A stretch of DNA of 64,000 nt, from positions 372,001-436,000 of the forward strand of contig JAOBSW010000108.1 of NCBI GenBank assembly GCA_026214975.1, given 5' to 3'. The position numbers and the translations under genes were made by a program. This document shows positions 1-11,940 of the stretch, piece by piece. The notes below the pieces were generated by a model that saw nothing but the letters and a program-made list of their open reading frames with translations, had not been told where the DNA came from and did no database searches. Source of the DNA: Gentiana macrophylla (Eukaryota > Streptophyta > Magnoliopsida > Gentianales > Gentianaceae). Numbering within the stretch: position 1 is the first letter of the stretch; every line of letters begins with the position of its first letter.

Positions 1-488
1 GTGATAAGTTTTCTGTCTGGAATGATTTCTATTATCAGTTTTATTAGTAGATGCAGTAAAATTCCAATCATCATTAGTGGGATATAATCTTCCTTTCCCC
101 CTAAATGTGTGAATCTTTGAATGATTGACATTCTTGGATTTACTTTGATTGTAATTTTTTTGGTTCTTGACTTGATTGGTTTTTGTGGACCTGGTAGTTG
201 ATTTCCCAGTTCGGTTTTCTTGAGATACATCTGATTTACCATTTGGTTTACCTTTGTTGGTAAATCTAGTAGTTTTCTTGGAAAACTGATTTATCCTATG
301 TGATATGGCTTTACTGTTTCAGCAATTTTCTCAGTTTGAGGAAGTTGTTCAGCTACAAACTTAATACCAGTTTTGGTACTAGGTTTGGCAGCTTTGCTGG
401 TTCCATTCTTAGATGATTGTTGTGTATCAAATCCTAAACCAGTTTTGTCTCCATACAGTTTTCTTGATTTGAATCCAGTAACTGAACT

Positions 489-1044
489 TTATTGAGCAAA
501 TGATTCAGTTGTTGTTGCTGATGCAGTAGGCTGATGCTGAATCTTTTCTTTATTAGTTTTAGTCAGATTCAACATTTTTAGTTTAGACTTCAATCTTTCA
601 ACTTCAAGAATTAGATTCTCTTTTTCAGCTTTAATTGATTCATAACCAGCTTGAATAGTTACTAGCTGATTCATCAATTCGTCAAGAGTTTCTTCTAATT
701 CTAGATTTTTTTGATTGGAGTCAGCAGTCGAAGAACACGCATTTTGCATGGAAAATTGAGCTGAGGAATATTTAGAATTAGATTCACATACCTCATTTGG
801 ATCTTCCATGTGTGCCATTAAAGCTGTGTCATCTGATAGTTTTTCAGTACCAGCTTCATAATCTGACTCATCTCCAGCAAGGAGTGCTCTTCTACCAACT
901 CTTCTTGGTGGCGTCTTCTTGGTCAGTTCTGGACATTCAGCTTTATAATGTCCGGGTTTCTTGCGATTGAAACAGAGATATTCATCATCTTTTCTTTTCT
1001 CAGAATCCTCTTGATGAACTTTTGAGTGATTGGGTGTCCACTCT
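489..1044 (-). pseudogene. gag: gag C-terminal part, broken zinc knuckle plus coiled coil
   Basis: Continuation of the Sirevirus gag after a frame break near 1045. A nucleic-acid-binding zinc knuckle is encoded at about 921-985, but its second cysteine codon reads CGC (Arg), giving CFNR instead of CX2C, so the knuckle should not bind zinc normally. The open frame at 489-818 (109 aa) is acidic at the start and then a heptad-like Leu/Glu/Lys coiled coil at about residues 40-85. It matches the C-terminal part of the gag frame at 10849-11937 in layout and wording. Gag proteins form the cytoplasmic virus-like particle; this copy is disrupted. Confidence 0.75.
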
Positions 1045-1854
1045 TCATTCGCTTGGTCTGTTCATCATTAGAGCCATCTGTTCTTCCATCTCATCCAATT
1101 CATGAAGATTGCTTGATGATTTTTCTTGAATGTCATTTGATCTTTCTTTGCGCGTCTTTGCCGTGGTCTTTGGTTCCTCCAGAGCTTTGATTATTGCAGT
1201 TGTACTTGTAAAATCTTCACTGAATTCATAAGCTTTCAGGTCTGAGAAAATTTTTAATAAATCCTCTATGTCAAGTCTTCTAGATTCTTCCATAGTAGTG
1301 ACTTTCATTTTCCAGCACATTGATAATGCCTTCAAGATTCTTGTGTTGATAAATTTCTTTGAGTATTCAATCTTGAGTAGATCTAATTCATCCATGATAG
1401 CACTGAATCTTGTTTCCATTTGATCAATGGTTTCTCTAGATTTCATCTTGAAATTCTCAAACTTTTGTTTTGCAACAGAGATTTTATTTTCCTTAATTGA
1501 ATCTGTTCCTTCACAAACAAGTTGTAGTTTGTCCCACATTTCCTTGGCAGTTGTGCATTCTTTCACCTTTAAGTACATGTTGCTGTCAAGAGTTCTAAGG
1601 ATAAAATCCATAGCAACATTGTTGAGATTGTTTCGCTTGCGATCATCACTAGTGGATTCGGATTTGGGCTTTGCAACTCGAACTTGCTGTACATCAACAG
1701 TTTGCATGTGAGTGATCTGAATTGGTCCATCAGTGAGAACATCCATCATTTCATCATGAGTAGCTGCTAGAAAAACCTGCATACGACGTTTATATTCGTC
1801 AAATCTGTCCATGTTGCACATAAGCATCTGTCTCGCATATTGATCGTTATCCAT
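1045..1854 (-). CDS. gag: gag polyprotein N-terminal domain (Copia-type gag, UBN2-like)
   Basis: A 269-aa open frame whose ATG lies about 105 bases inside the primer-binding site, the usual gag position. The central part (about residues 75-215, with WDKLQLVCEGTDSIKENK and later MDELDLLKIEYSKKF) is the helical Copia gag domain that assembles the particle. The protein begins MDNDQYARQMLM, comparable to the start at 10406 in the related element. The frame ends before the zinc knuckle, which lies in another frame downstream, so the gene as a whole is broken although this domain is open. It acts in cytoplasmic particle assembly. Confidence 0.75.
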   Translation of the reverse strand: MDNDQYARQMLMCNMDRFDEYKRRMQVFLAATHDEMMDVLTDGPIQITHMQTVDVQQVRVAKPKSESTSDDRKRNNLNNVAMDFILRTLDSNMYLKVKECTTAKEMWDKLQLVCEGTDSIKENKISVAKQKFENFKMKSRETIDQMETRFSAIMDELDLLKIEYSKKFINTRILKALSMCWKMKVTTMEESRRLDIEDLLKIFSDLKAYEFSEDFTSTTAIIKALEEPKTTAKTRKERSNDIQEKSSSNLHELDEMEEQMALMMNRPSE

Positions 1855-1956
1855 TGTGAGTGAGTGAAGACTGATAGTAAATTAACTGGAACTGAGCTTT
1901 CAAATGAGAACAACTAGAGGAGATATGGAGCAAATGATATCTTGTCAAAGAAACAC

Positions 1957-1969
1957 TGCCCCGATACCA
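1957..1969 (-). promoter_or_regulatory. Primer-binding site, initiator tRNA-Met type
   Basis: Immediately inside the LTR, the minus strand reads TGGTATCGGGGC. This resembles the TGGTATCAGAGC complement of the 3' end of initiator tRNA-Met used by Copia elements, with two changes. Position and spacing (two bases from the LTR) support the call. Confidence 0.75.
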
Positions 1970-1971
1970 AT

Positions 1972-3700
1972 TGTTGGTCCCTTCGAAAGGCTAACACAAG
2001 TTTAGAGGGGGGTGAATAGACTTGTCACTAACAACTTTCCCTAAGCTGGATTTTAAACAAATTATGGTTCAGTTAAAAACTTGTGTGGAGTTAAGCTGAC
2101 TGAGCTGAGTTTAAGTCAAACTGACTTAATCAAAACTAAGTCAACCGGCAGCGGATATAATTCTAGCCTTTTTCTTGATCTTGTTGTTCTTTTATGAAAA
2201 CTGAGTGTGGTAAACTGAATTCTGATGAATGTGAGTTTGTGAACAGTGAAGTGTATAACAATCAATTATCAAAATATTGTAAGTAGATGCTGAGTAAATA
2301 AATAAATGCGTAAAGTAAATAAGGCAAATATTATAGAGGTTCCAGGTGGTGTAATCATGTACATCCTCTCTTCCCCCTATGATGCGGAGGAAAATTCCAC
2401 TAGAACTTCTTGAGGTGAAATGTTACAAATATTCCTAAACAATAGTTCTTGGCTAATCCCTAAATTCACTATTTAAACAGTTGTAGAGCAGGTAGAATTG
2501 CTGTTCTTCAATTTCGTGAACACTGGTCCTTAGAGGGTTGAATTGCCTCTTCACCAGCTACCACCACAAACACAGTCTGCCCGACTGCTTGTCACAACTG
2601 TCCTTGACAAAACCTTCCCGGTTTGCTTCACAGTCTAAACCTTTGAAAAAGAATCAAAGTTGGGTTGAAAATCAATTGTTGTTCTTCAAAGTGTTTGATT
2701 CTTGATAAATTCTTGGTAGCTTGAACACTTGAAGAATTTCTTGATTTGATCTTGTTATAGCGCAAGGATGATAGTAATTCGAATGATTAATGCACACGTT
2801 AATTCTTGTTAAATCTCTATGTTCGTTCTTTTTTATCCTTGGTGCAAAGTCCTCTATTTATAGTGTGAGGTCCAACGTTCACTTGGCTTGAATTCGAATT
2901 GTATCAACGTCTATCTTGTAACGGATATATTTCTAACCGTTCTGCTGTGTCAGTATTTCATCCAATAAAATTGCTTCCTTTACAACGTTCGACTGTACTA
3001 TCAGTTTATTGGATGATCGAGCTATAAACCGAGTATCCTTATCGCTTTATATCGAGATTATCACTTGTCGGTTTCTTGATGACTTGGAGCATTAATCGAG
3101 ATTTTACTCTTCTTCAAATATCAAGACTCAGCTTTTCATCATCGATTATAATTGATTTAATCAGAGTACACCATGACTCATTATCATCTAAGAACTCATT
3201 GTCCTTATTATTCTTAGGTCTTCATACATGATCCATAAAGTCAGTTCAGGTCACCACAATCTTGCCTAAAGTCTAACTCTACAATCTCTACGTACTCTTC
3301 ATAACTGAGTTTGAACCCTCAGTTCTTCAATCTTCAATAACTGAGCCTGTGACCCTTAGTTCTTCAACTTCCAGATAAGCCAACTGAGTCTGTGTCCCTT
3401 AGCGAACTTATCTTCTTCAGTTTCATCTAGGTGTATTCAAAGTCAGTTTGTTTATCTTGATGATTTCCAGTTTTCTGAATGACTTCCAGTTTTCATTTTT
3501 ATGACACACTAACTATTACAGTGCTTCGCTGATGTAACCTATACAAATATCAGACTCTAGTAAAACCTAAACATTCAGTTCTAGACATCTTTTGTCTTTT
3601 CACTATAACAGCTAGCTTCAGCACTTCATCAACGAGGTTAAGATAATACTTTGAATAATTATGATGAAATATCATCAAAACATAAATTTTATTTCCAACA
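1972..3700 (-). repeat. 5' LTR of the minus-strand Sirevirus
   Basis: The LTR is bounded on the plus strand by TGTTGG at 1972 and CCAACA at 3700 (TG...CA on either strand) and is 1,729 bp long. It contains a minus-strand TATA box (TATAAATA, 2855-2862) and the phrases found in the LTRs at 8598-10296 and 59666-62574, such as the CTAGCTGTTATAGTG block near its start. There is no coding content. Confidence 0.85.
2855..2862 (-). promoter_or_regulatory. LTR TATA box
   Basis: TATAAATA followed by GAGGAC on the minus strand, the same core-promoter word at the equivalent point of the LTR at 8598-10296 (9420-9427). It would drive genomic RNA synthesis. Confidence 0.6.
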
Positions 3701-5138
3701 GTATAGGATCCTGATCATAGAGGTTGGTTTAAAAGCCTTAACCCTGTGAATGGAGTTTGATACTCCAGTTCTGTTGAAACTCTTGTAGAACCACCTGAGT
3801 ATCTCAGGCCCAGTGGGAGTAATTGGAACTACACGGAGAAGAGTCGATTGAATCGGAAAGTTTAACTTTCAATGCAAAGCTGAGTAATTTAGGGGTGATT
3901 CCCTAAAAGGTAGAGAGTTAACTAGACCATGATCTCTCTTACCAATCAGTCTTGCTTGATTTCGTCAGAAAGCGGGAAATATGGGTGATTCCGTAAGACT
4001 TCCTTGCCGAACAACAGAATCTGAACTCATTCAGAACAGAAGGGTTTTAGCTAAGAACAAATGACAGATTCGTTACAAAGCAGAAAATAGGGGTGATTCC
4101 CTAAGACCTTTTTGCGAGACTAACGGTATCTTAATTTATTCAAAAAGAACCTTTGGCAAGATGCCTGCCATAGCTTTATCCTTTGGGGATTAAAGGAAAC
4201 CTCTAGGTCATTTCAAAGTCATATATGTTTTTTAATATGTGGACTTGACCAGCATGTTGATAAGTCTTTCATAGACTGGGCATCAATATTAGTAAAGTAG
4301 TATGTAGATTAGTGTTTGTGAATGGTAACACTAAAACTGTTGGAAACAACATGGGTGTGTTATCTGAAGTTAGAGGCTAACATGCCATCGGGCTATTTTC
4401 TAAAGAATTTGACTTACTTGAATTCTCGAAAATAAGCAATTGGCAATCCCATTCATCCATCTCAATGGTTAAAATGTTCTTGCATAGAGGAATGCAACAT
4501 TCAATGATGTAGTCTACCCTAACTCTTAGGAATGCTTGTCTAAACCTGTGGATGAATACTAAATGGGATGTTTAGTGAATCCTCAAGTCTCTTCAGGAGA
4601 ATGAGGAATAATATGCTAGTATATTCAGGTGCAAACAAGAATATAAATGATAACACTGATTCTAGCTTTAGGTCAGATTGAGGAAGATCGTTAAATCGAT
4701 CTCAGTCTCAATGTTTACTCATGTGATAATGTATTATCCAGTAATCCAATACCACTTCATTGGGAAAACATTGGAGAGGTAGCTCATAAGGATTTTGCAA
4801 TCACTAGAGGTCATAAGCATATTGAAATCGTACCACCGGATTAGATGGAAATGCGATGTTTCGATCCCAAAGATTGACTGAAGCCGCCAACCTACCTGAT
4901 CAGTGTACCGAGTCATATGATATTCGGATTGTAAGTACGTGCTGGGTCACTGACCTACCCTGCGGCGGCACACTCCGGTCGTGCTTGGAAGGATGAATTA
5001 CTAAGATGCGCTTGGAGGGTATGAATCTTCGGGATATGTCTCACTTGTTTTGAGCAAGTGGGAGAATGTTGTAGATATAGATATATAGGGTGTGCTCTAA
5101 AACAATTAATCCACTTGACTTTCATGCAAGTGGGAGAT
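3701..5138 (+). mobile_element. Internal 3' tail of a plus-strand Copia-type element (non-coding)
   Basis: The sequence leads directly into a purine tract (AAGTGGGAGAT, 5128-5138) and the 3' LTR at 5139. No gag or pol frame is open. A stretch near 4715-4850 (translation with TRGHKHIEI) faintly recalls the end of a Copia RNase H, but not enough to call. Around 3850-4130 there are three degenerate repeats, about 95-105 bp apart, each containing GGGTGATTCC. The 5' part lies left of the minus-strand Sirevirus, outside the window. It may be a non-autonomous derivative. Confidence 0.6.
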
Positions 5139-6936
5139 TGTTAGGTGTAGTACCCGAAAGACAATTATCTAATTGTTTTTATGACAGAATTAATAATTCA
5201 TCTTATTATATGCATGTATGCTTATAATTAAGACACTACTGAAAACCATAAATACCTCGTTTATGTAATCACATAACTCAGTGTATGGCTATACACAAGA
5301 GGATTGAGTTAGTGAGATGTACTTAAAATTATCATAGTCCGTAGCGTTTATTAATCTGAGTACGGGTCTCTAGATTAATTTGCTAATAATGCGCCCAGAA
5401 CACTTTAGGTGTGACAGTCTTATCCGGAGTCAGTAATAGGGTACCTAGTGGGGCATTTATATATGATTATAATCATATAGGGTTAGACCGATTTGATTTG
5501 AGTTCTCGATATAATTCCGTGATCGAGAAGTCTTATCGAATCAGAAGATGATCATATATGGATTAATCTCAATCCTGATGTGATCATAGACGACTGCTTA
5601 GATTAGGGTAGGGTTTGATGCGTTAGTAAGGATAACTTCATAGTACGTGGTCCAACACTTCTCGTTGGCTCTATTTTAGGATGAGTAAGTAGTCTGTGCT
5701 ATCACAGATATAGAATCCATTCCTTCCCTCAGGAAGTAGACAGACAGTTCCCTTATTTGTTAATCCTAGAAACTAATCGATGGCGCCACTTCATATTATA
5801 TTAGTTATGAACTAATTGATCACTAGGGGGTTAATAAATAAGGATAAGATGTTTCGAGTAGGGTTTACGGAAATATCCCGATTCATAACGGACAGTCTAT
5901 GAAGGATTTATCCGTATGTAATGATTATATCAGTGGACACCTTATGACTCATGGTTGTGTGTAAGTTTATATCTATATTCGACAGAGTTCAGTTTCGAGT
6001 TTATGGTGGTGTAATCTGGGAATTAATAGATTGAATATTATTGTTCGGTCAGACGAATAATTTTATTCAATTTATTGTAGCTACTGAATATGGGTCCATG
6101 GTCCCCGACGTGGCTCCTAATATAGCATACACGTTTTCTTGTTGTTTCACCTCAATTATAATTAAATACTTTCATTGGACTGTTTAATTGATATGTGGAT
6201 TAATTGTTTAGTTGGACTAGATAATTAAGTACATGGAAAATAAATTTTTTCGTGGACTCGGCCTAATAAATGAAAAAGTGAGCATGACCTAATTAATTGG
6301 GTGTATGGCCGCATTTTGTATATTATATTTGTTGGGAAATTAGTTTTCTTGATAAATAATAAGATATGTGATTAAATTATTTATTTGTTAAATAATTTAA
6401 GGAAAAGAAAATCATTTATTTATCCTAATTAATTTAGGAATATTCTAGGTTTATCTTTTTAAGGAAAAGGATTATTTTGATTGATTTTATATTAATTAAA
6501 TAATGCCTTGGATGCTAGGATTTCTCTCCTATATAAAGAGAGTTCTCACAAGCCAATATATAACACATCACACGACTTTTGGGTAGTAAAATAGCTTTGA
6601 TATTTCGGCTATTTTACTAAGGGTTCAAGTTTCAGAAAACTTCGGGTTTTCTAAGGTAGCATATCGATGAGGTCCGGCGGCTTGAAACACCATCCACCTG
6701 GTGGTGCTTGGAGACACAGGTTGGAAGACTTTGGCTTCTCAACTAGGCTCTCAAATAGCTCGGTTTGGATTGACCTTGTTCTTGGCGTTTTGCACCATAA
6801 AAAGGTTGGTAATCTAACCCCCTCGTAGGTTAGATTTATTATATATGTATTTTGTTTATTTAGATCTAGATCTGATATTTATTCCGCTGCGTAATCGGGT
6901 AGATCTTAGATCCATCCGGCGATATTACATCCTACA
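5139..6936 (+). repeat. 3' LTR of a plus-strand Copia-type element
   Basis: Starts TGTTAGGTGTAG right after the purine tract and ends ATCCTACA at 6936 (1,798 bp, TG...CA). It has a good TATA box (TATATAAA, 6530-6537) followed by a short leader-like region, as expected of U3/R. The partner LTR lies left of the window, so the ends rest on the terminal dinucleotides and the purine tract only. Confidence 0.7.
6530..6537 (+). promoter_or_regulatory. LTR TATA box
   Basis: TATATAAA followed by GAGAG inside the LTR at 5139-6936, in the correct orientation for that element. Confidence 0.55.
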
Positions 6937-7377
6937 CCAATAACACACGAATAATACCAATTTGGGGAATAATAATCTCATTTACAAAATTCTTTACTTA
7001 TGAACCCGATAGAGATCATTCAATACAAATGGTTCATACAAATAGCCGAAAATACTAATTTTATATTAGAATGGGTGAAGTTGATGCCGTGAGATCTATC
7101 ATTTTAAGCGTCGTCAATGAGGTTCGGTTAATTTGACCTACGTCTATGGGCGAAAGAGAAGATATTATTATAGAGGAGAAATAAAAATTACACAACTCTC
7201 CTGAAGCCTAAAGACAAAAGCCAAAATAGCTCAAGAAATTGAGAGTTTATCTTTATTGGTACATATTAAAACAATAGGCTAAACCTACTAAATAATAAAC
7301 TAAGTTGGCTAATACTCCATACGTTGCTGATGTGGGAACGAAAACATTAATGTCGGCATTGGCCCATTAAACTAACA
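6937..7377 (-). repeat. Partial 3' LTR of the Tork-like element
   Basis: About 260 bp (7119-7377) align with the LTR at 30903-31256 and end in the same CTAACA. The 180 bp at 6937-7118 have no clear counterpart in the right-hand LTR, so the left boundary is uncertain. Confidence 0.55.
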
Positions 7378-7527
7378 AATCTTCAAGCAATGCCCACAAG
7401 CTCCAAATCATCAATCAATGTCAAATAAGTCCAAGCTTTAGTTGAACTTAACAAATGAACGACGCTTCGTAATTTCTAAATCTGAACATGATGATGTAGA
7501 GATTGTAGCAGTGCCAATAAATGTGGA

Positions 7528-8597
7528 TGTAATATTCTGATTTTTGGGAAACGGCAGACGTGTCATTTTGCGAAAACAAAATATTATTATATATATTTTG
7601 GACAGGAAAATCTGATTTTTAATGATAAGGAAAAATAATAAGAAATTATTATTTTGGGATTATCTATTTAAGGAATGTAAATTGCAATAGTTCCCGTACC
7701 AAAAATAAATCAGAACTTTCTTCCAACATTGAAAGAGAACAGCGTGTGAGAGCAAATTAGGGCTGAGTGTTTTGTATAAATTTTTAAGTCAGATCTTAAC
7801 GAATTTCATATCAGAGTAGAGCAACGGAATCGTCATGAAGAGAGCGTCGATTGAACACCAGTAAGTTAGGACTTTGCCAAGGTATGTTTTCGAGCCGTAG
7901 TTGTGTTCTTGACTGAGTATGATGGATTCAAACTCATGATTTCGTAGAATTTTGTGTTTAGAAGTGTGTGATCGAATCTAATATAAATTTGGATTGATCA
8001 GATAGGTTTTCTACGGAAGGGTTCAAGATTTGCCACAGTTTTTCTGAGATTTAGATTTGGATTAGCTTGGTAAAGGTAAGAATATCTTCCTACATGTTAA
8101 TTTATGGTTTATTAGGTTTTATGTTATGGATTGATATGATTTTATGCTAGGAATCATACATTCGTGTTGCCTAAGGATTTAGAGTTGTTGTGGTAGATAA
8201 AAGTCATGTTTTCTGCAATTTTCCTGAGTATTTTGATGTTGAACATGCTTGGATTTGAGTAGAGATCGTAAAAGTTCATAAAAACGTGTTTAGAAAGGTT
8301 TGTGCGCTCAATGTGCGCATGTTGACTAGCAGTGTGCGCACATTGCAAAGGCTGAATGTTGTTTCAGTTGGACAGGTTCTGGTGTGTGTGCACATTCCCC
8401 TGGAATGTGCACACACTGGCCGGGCTGAATGTATTTTTTCACCCAATATGCACACATTCCCCTGGAATATGCATACATTGCCCCTCTTTCTGATAAATAA
8501 GTTGTTTTAAGCTATGTTTGGGATTTTAAACATTGTTTCATGATCTAATAACATTAAATAAACATGAACAAGCCTCGATTGAGCTTCCGATTCATTT
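7528..8597 (+). repeat. 5' LTR of gypsy chromovirus, first half
   Basis: Starts TGTAATATTC and runs until the Sirevirus target site CATTT (8593-8597). It is collinear with the first half of the 3' LTR at 27513. It holds an array of TGTGCGCACA-like palindromic words at 8301-8483. Confidence 0.9.
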
Positions 8598-10296
8598 TGT
8601 TGGACTTATTTCTATGTATTGATGATGAGTGCCAGACTAGCTGTTATAGTGCAAAGGCAAAAAGATGTCTAGATCAAATGTACAGGTTTATTAGAGTTTG
8701 ATTTATGAATAGGTTTGATCAAACAAGCACTGTAAAGGTCAGCTGATTTATATCAGCAGACTGGTCCATATCAGTAGGGTAGATAGGTCAGTAGACTAGT
8801 CTGAAACCTGCTGAAGACTGAAGGCTGAGGGCTCAAACTCAGTTACAGAAGGCTAAGGGATCAAACTTAGTAATTTAAGTCAATGATATGGAATCAGAAT
8901 TTAGGCAAGTCTGTGATGACCTAAACTGATTACATATACGTTGTGTACAAGGTCTAAGTTCCGTAAGTTGGATGATGTTTGGAACTTGGTTATACTTTAA
9001 AAAAGGTGTAATCTAACTTCACAGATAAAAGTTAGATAAAAGAAATCAGCTGCATTATATTTTATACACAACAAATTGCTGTTCAGCAGACTGATGGATA
9101 TCTCAGCAAACTAATGAACCTGCTGATGATATACCTTGATTAAATCAAGATTATATTGGAAGATTACATTGGATAAGGACAGCTAACTACCTCTGATTTA
9201 TAAAATAAATCAATGGCTGAGATCAAAAGGACGTTAGGATGATTCAGATTTTTATCCAATGGTTGTAAGTCAAAGGGTGGGATGATTTGCCTTTGTCGCC
9301 AAAAAGGATTTCGAGCGATTGTCGGATCCTATGAATAGTGACAGAAGGCAAATCAGATGGGACAAAAACAAGGAACGGTTACATTTGAATTTCAAATACA
9401 AGTCACATGCACTCCTACCTATAAATAGAGGACCTTCAACTCAGAAACATAAGGATGGTTGATGAAATTTGATAAACTTTAAAAGAGGCAATTCTGAGCT
9501 GAAAAACACCCTGCTGAACTTACTGAACTTAAAGCTACTGATCCAGAGAAATTCTTCAAGTGTATTATGTATTCAAGCTACATAAAGTTTACACACTTGA
9601 AGACTGCAAGCTGCAGATTATATCATCCTAATCAAGCTGCTGCAACTGAATCATTTATTTGATTCAATCTTTATTTTATAAAGAACTCTCTTGAAGACAG
9701 TGAAACAAAGTTGTGTGAAAGACTATTGTTTGTGGTGGAGTGGTGAAGAGGCAATCCTACCCTTCAAGGACCCAGTGGAAGACTTAGGAGCAAACAATCC
9801 TACTGCTCTCGCCATTTGTGAAGCCATAGTTATTGGTGAAGGACAAGCAACTTAGAAATCTTTGTAATCGCAATATCAAAGATCTCAGTGAATTTCCTCC
9901 AACATCACAGAGAAGAGTGGGTGAAAGGATTACACCACCTGGAACCACTATAAAATCTCGCCTACTTACTTTCAAAGATTTACATTCTGCACTTAGTTTA
10001 TTTCACACATCAACCTCTTGAATCTAGCAAGCGAAATCACACACTTACACTAATCGAGTATCTAATACTCAGTATCATATTTAACAACAAGTATTAAAGC
10101 TTAATTTTGATATTATTCCGCTGCATAAATTCAGCAATCTCAACTATCATGAGACTCACATTGTTTATCAAGAGAGCTCTCGAGGTATCAAACAATTCTT
10201 TGAAGTTGCGAGAATTTGTTAACTCCAAAGTTTTAAGTGTTAAGTTTATTCACCCCCCTCTCTCGAACTTAACCAAAGCCTTTCAAGGGACCAACA
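8598..10296 (+). repeat. 5' LTR of the plus-strand Sirevirus
   Basis: TGTTGG at 8598 to CCAACA at 10296, 1,699 bp; pairs with 20653-22370. A TATA box TATAAATA lies at 9420-9427. The paired LTR differs in clusters rather than evenly (see findings). Confidence 0.92.
9420..9427 (+). promoter_or_regulatory. LTR TATA box of the plus-strand Sirevirus
   Basis: TATAAATA followed by GAGGACC in the 5' LTR. The 3' LTR has the same word at 21472-21479. Confidence 0.65.
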
Positions 10297-10297
10297 A

Positions 10298-10311
10298 TTG
10301 GTATCGTGAGC
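10298..10311 (+). promoter_or_regulatory. Primer-binding site, initiator tRNA-Met type
   Basis: TTGGTATCGTGAGC starts one base after the LTR. It matches the Copia consensus TGGTATCAGAGC with small changes. Confidence 0.8.
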
Positions 10312-10405
10312 GATTAGCTTCATTGCTCAAGAAATCCTACTTGTTGTGCTTGTGAAAATTCTTTGTAACTTTCTTTCAAGTTCTTGATTTTCAAAGACTT
10401 GCATC

Positions 10406-11940
10406 ATGGATAACACCCAAGACGCTAGAACTATCTTCGATGTGTTCTCTAGATAGATTTGATGAGTATAAACGTCGAATCTTTGGCTTACCTTGTCGCA
10501 ACTCATGATGAGATGATGGATGTACTAACTCGATGGACCCTTTGGAGATTACCAAGGCAAGTGATAAAAGTGGGTGAAACTACAGAGTACATCCAAAACC
10601 AAAAAGAAAATGGAATGCAGAAGATAGAAAGAGAGCAAACCTCAACAACATTTCTACTGATATCATTTACAGAACCTTGGATAGCAATATGTACATGAAG
10701 GTCAAAGATTGCAAAACTGCAAAGGAACTTTGGGACAAGATACGATTGATCTCGTGAGAGGTCTTGATGCAATAAAGAAGAATAAGATCGGTGTGGTCAA
10801 AAGAGGTTTCAAAAATTCAAAATGCTACCAAATGAAACCATTGAGTAGATGAAATCAAGATTTAATGCAATCCTGGATGAACTTACCCTGCTGAGTGTAA
10901 GTTATACAAAAGAGGAAATAAACACAAAAATCTTGGAAGCATTACCTGCAAAAGATGTTTGGAAAATGAAGGTGACTGCAATAGAAGAGATGAGAAAGCT
11001 GCATGAAGAAGACACCTTCAAATTATTTTCAGATCTTAAGGCTTATGAATTTAGCAAAACGTTGGTACATGAGACTGAAAAAGAAGAGCCAAAGACCACT
11101 GCATTGGCTGCTTCACATCAGAAAGAAACATCTGGAGGACAAGATGATCTGTTCGATGAGATGCAAGAGCAGATTGCCCTACTGAGCAAGAAAATCAGGA
11201 TGATGAAGACTAGAAAGGCCCCTTCAAGAAATTTCACAATGAGGCCTACTGATAGAACGAAAGAAGAATCAAAGAAAGACAAAGACTATGTGTGCTTTCA
11301 TTGCAAGAAACCAGGACACTTCAAACCTGACTGTCCTGAGTTAAAACAAGGCAAGGAACCTGATTATCTTTGCTTCAACTGCAAGAAGCCTGGACACTTT
11401 AGACCTGATTGTCCAGACCTATTGAAGACCAAAAGTCAACAAAGAAGACATGGCAAGAAGGCTATGGTTGCTGAAGATGAATCAGGGTATGAAGTGGAAT
11501 CTGAAAAGGAAAATGAATCAGATGTCACAACACCGGTTGCTGATATGGAAGATTATGCTTTGATGGCCAACATGGATGAAACAGAGGAGGTATACAATAT
11601 TGTATCCATCAATACTCCTGCTGGAAGTGATTGTGAATCAACTTGTGGTTCAAATCCTAGAAATTCTGACAATAATGAGACTTTGGATGCCATCCTTAAT
11701 CAACTGAGGATAATACAATCTGGTTATGAGATTGTGAAGGCAGAAAAAGAAGCTCTTGAATTAGAAGTTGGAAGATTGAAAGCTGAATTAAGAGTTCTCA
11801 AAGGAAAGGAAAAAGATGTTGGACAGAATCAGTGTAAGCTTGCTGAAAATCCAGCAGCCTCTGAATCTGCTGAACCATCTTGTTCCTCTACTGCATACAA
11901 ATCTGGAAAGCCTTATGGTGATAGAACATGGCTTTGATTT
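10406..11940 (+). pseudogene. gag: gag of the plus-strand Sirevirus
   Basis: The natural ATG (MDNTQDARTIF) is at 10406, but a TAG follows after 16 codons and the first 440 bases are scrambled by small indels. From 10849 the frame is open for 362 aa. Residues 1-75 are the end of the Copia gag domain. Residues 149-162 (CFHCKKPGHFKPDC) and 175-188 (CFNCKKPGHFRPDC) are two tandem CX2CX4HX4C zinc knuckles that would bind RNA. Residues about 210-260 are acidic, and about 275-335 form a Leu/Glu/Lys coiled coil. The element at 1-3700 shows a single knuckle in the same place. Role: particle assembly and genomic RNA packaging. Confidence 0.85.

Larger units (their letters stand above)
1..3700 (-). mobile_element. 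Sirevirus-type Copia LTR retrotransposon, 5' part only
   Basis: Reading on the minus strand, the order is 5' LTR (3700 to 1972), primer-binding site, gag, and then the gag/protease linker running off the left edge. The gag and LTR are clearly related to the plus-strand element at 8598-22370, so this is a second member of the same lineage. The LTR abuts GTATA at 3701-3705, the presumed target duplication; the other copy lies outside the window. It was inserted into the Copia-type element whose tail follows at 3701-6936. Confidence 0.85.

Noticed and set aside
4734..4916. 60-aa minus-strand frame in the Copia tail
   Set aside because: No similarity; the plus strand of the same stretch has at most a trace of RNase H, too weak to annotate.
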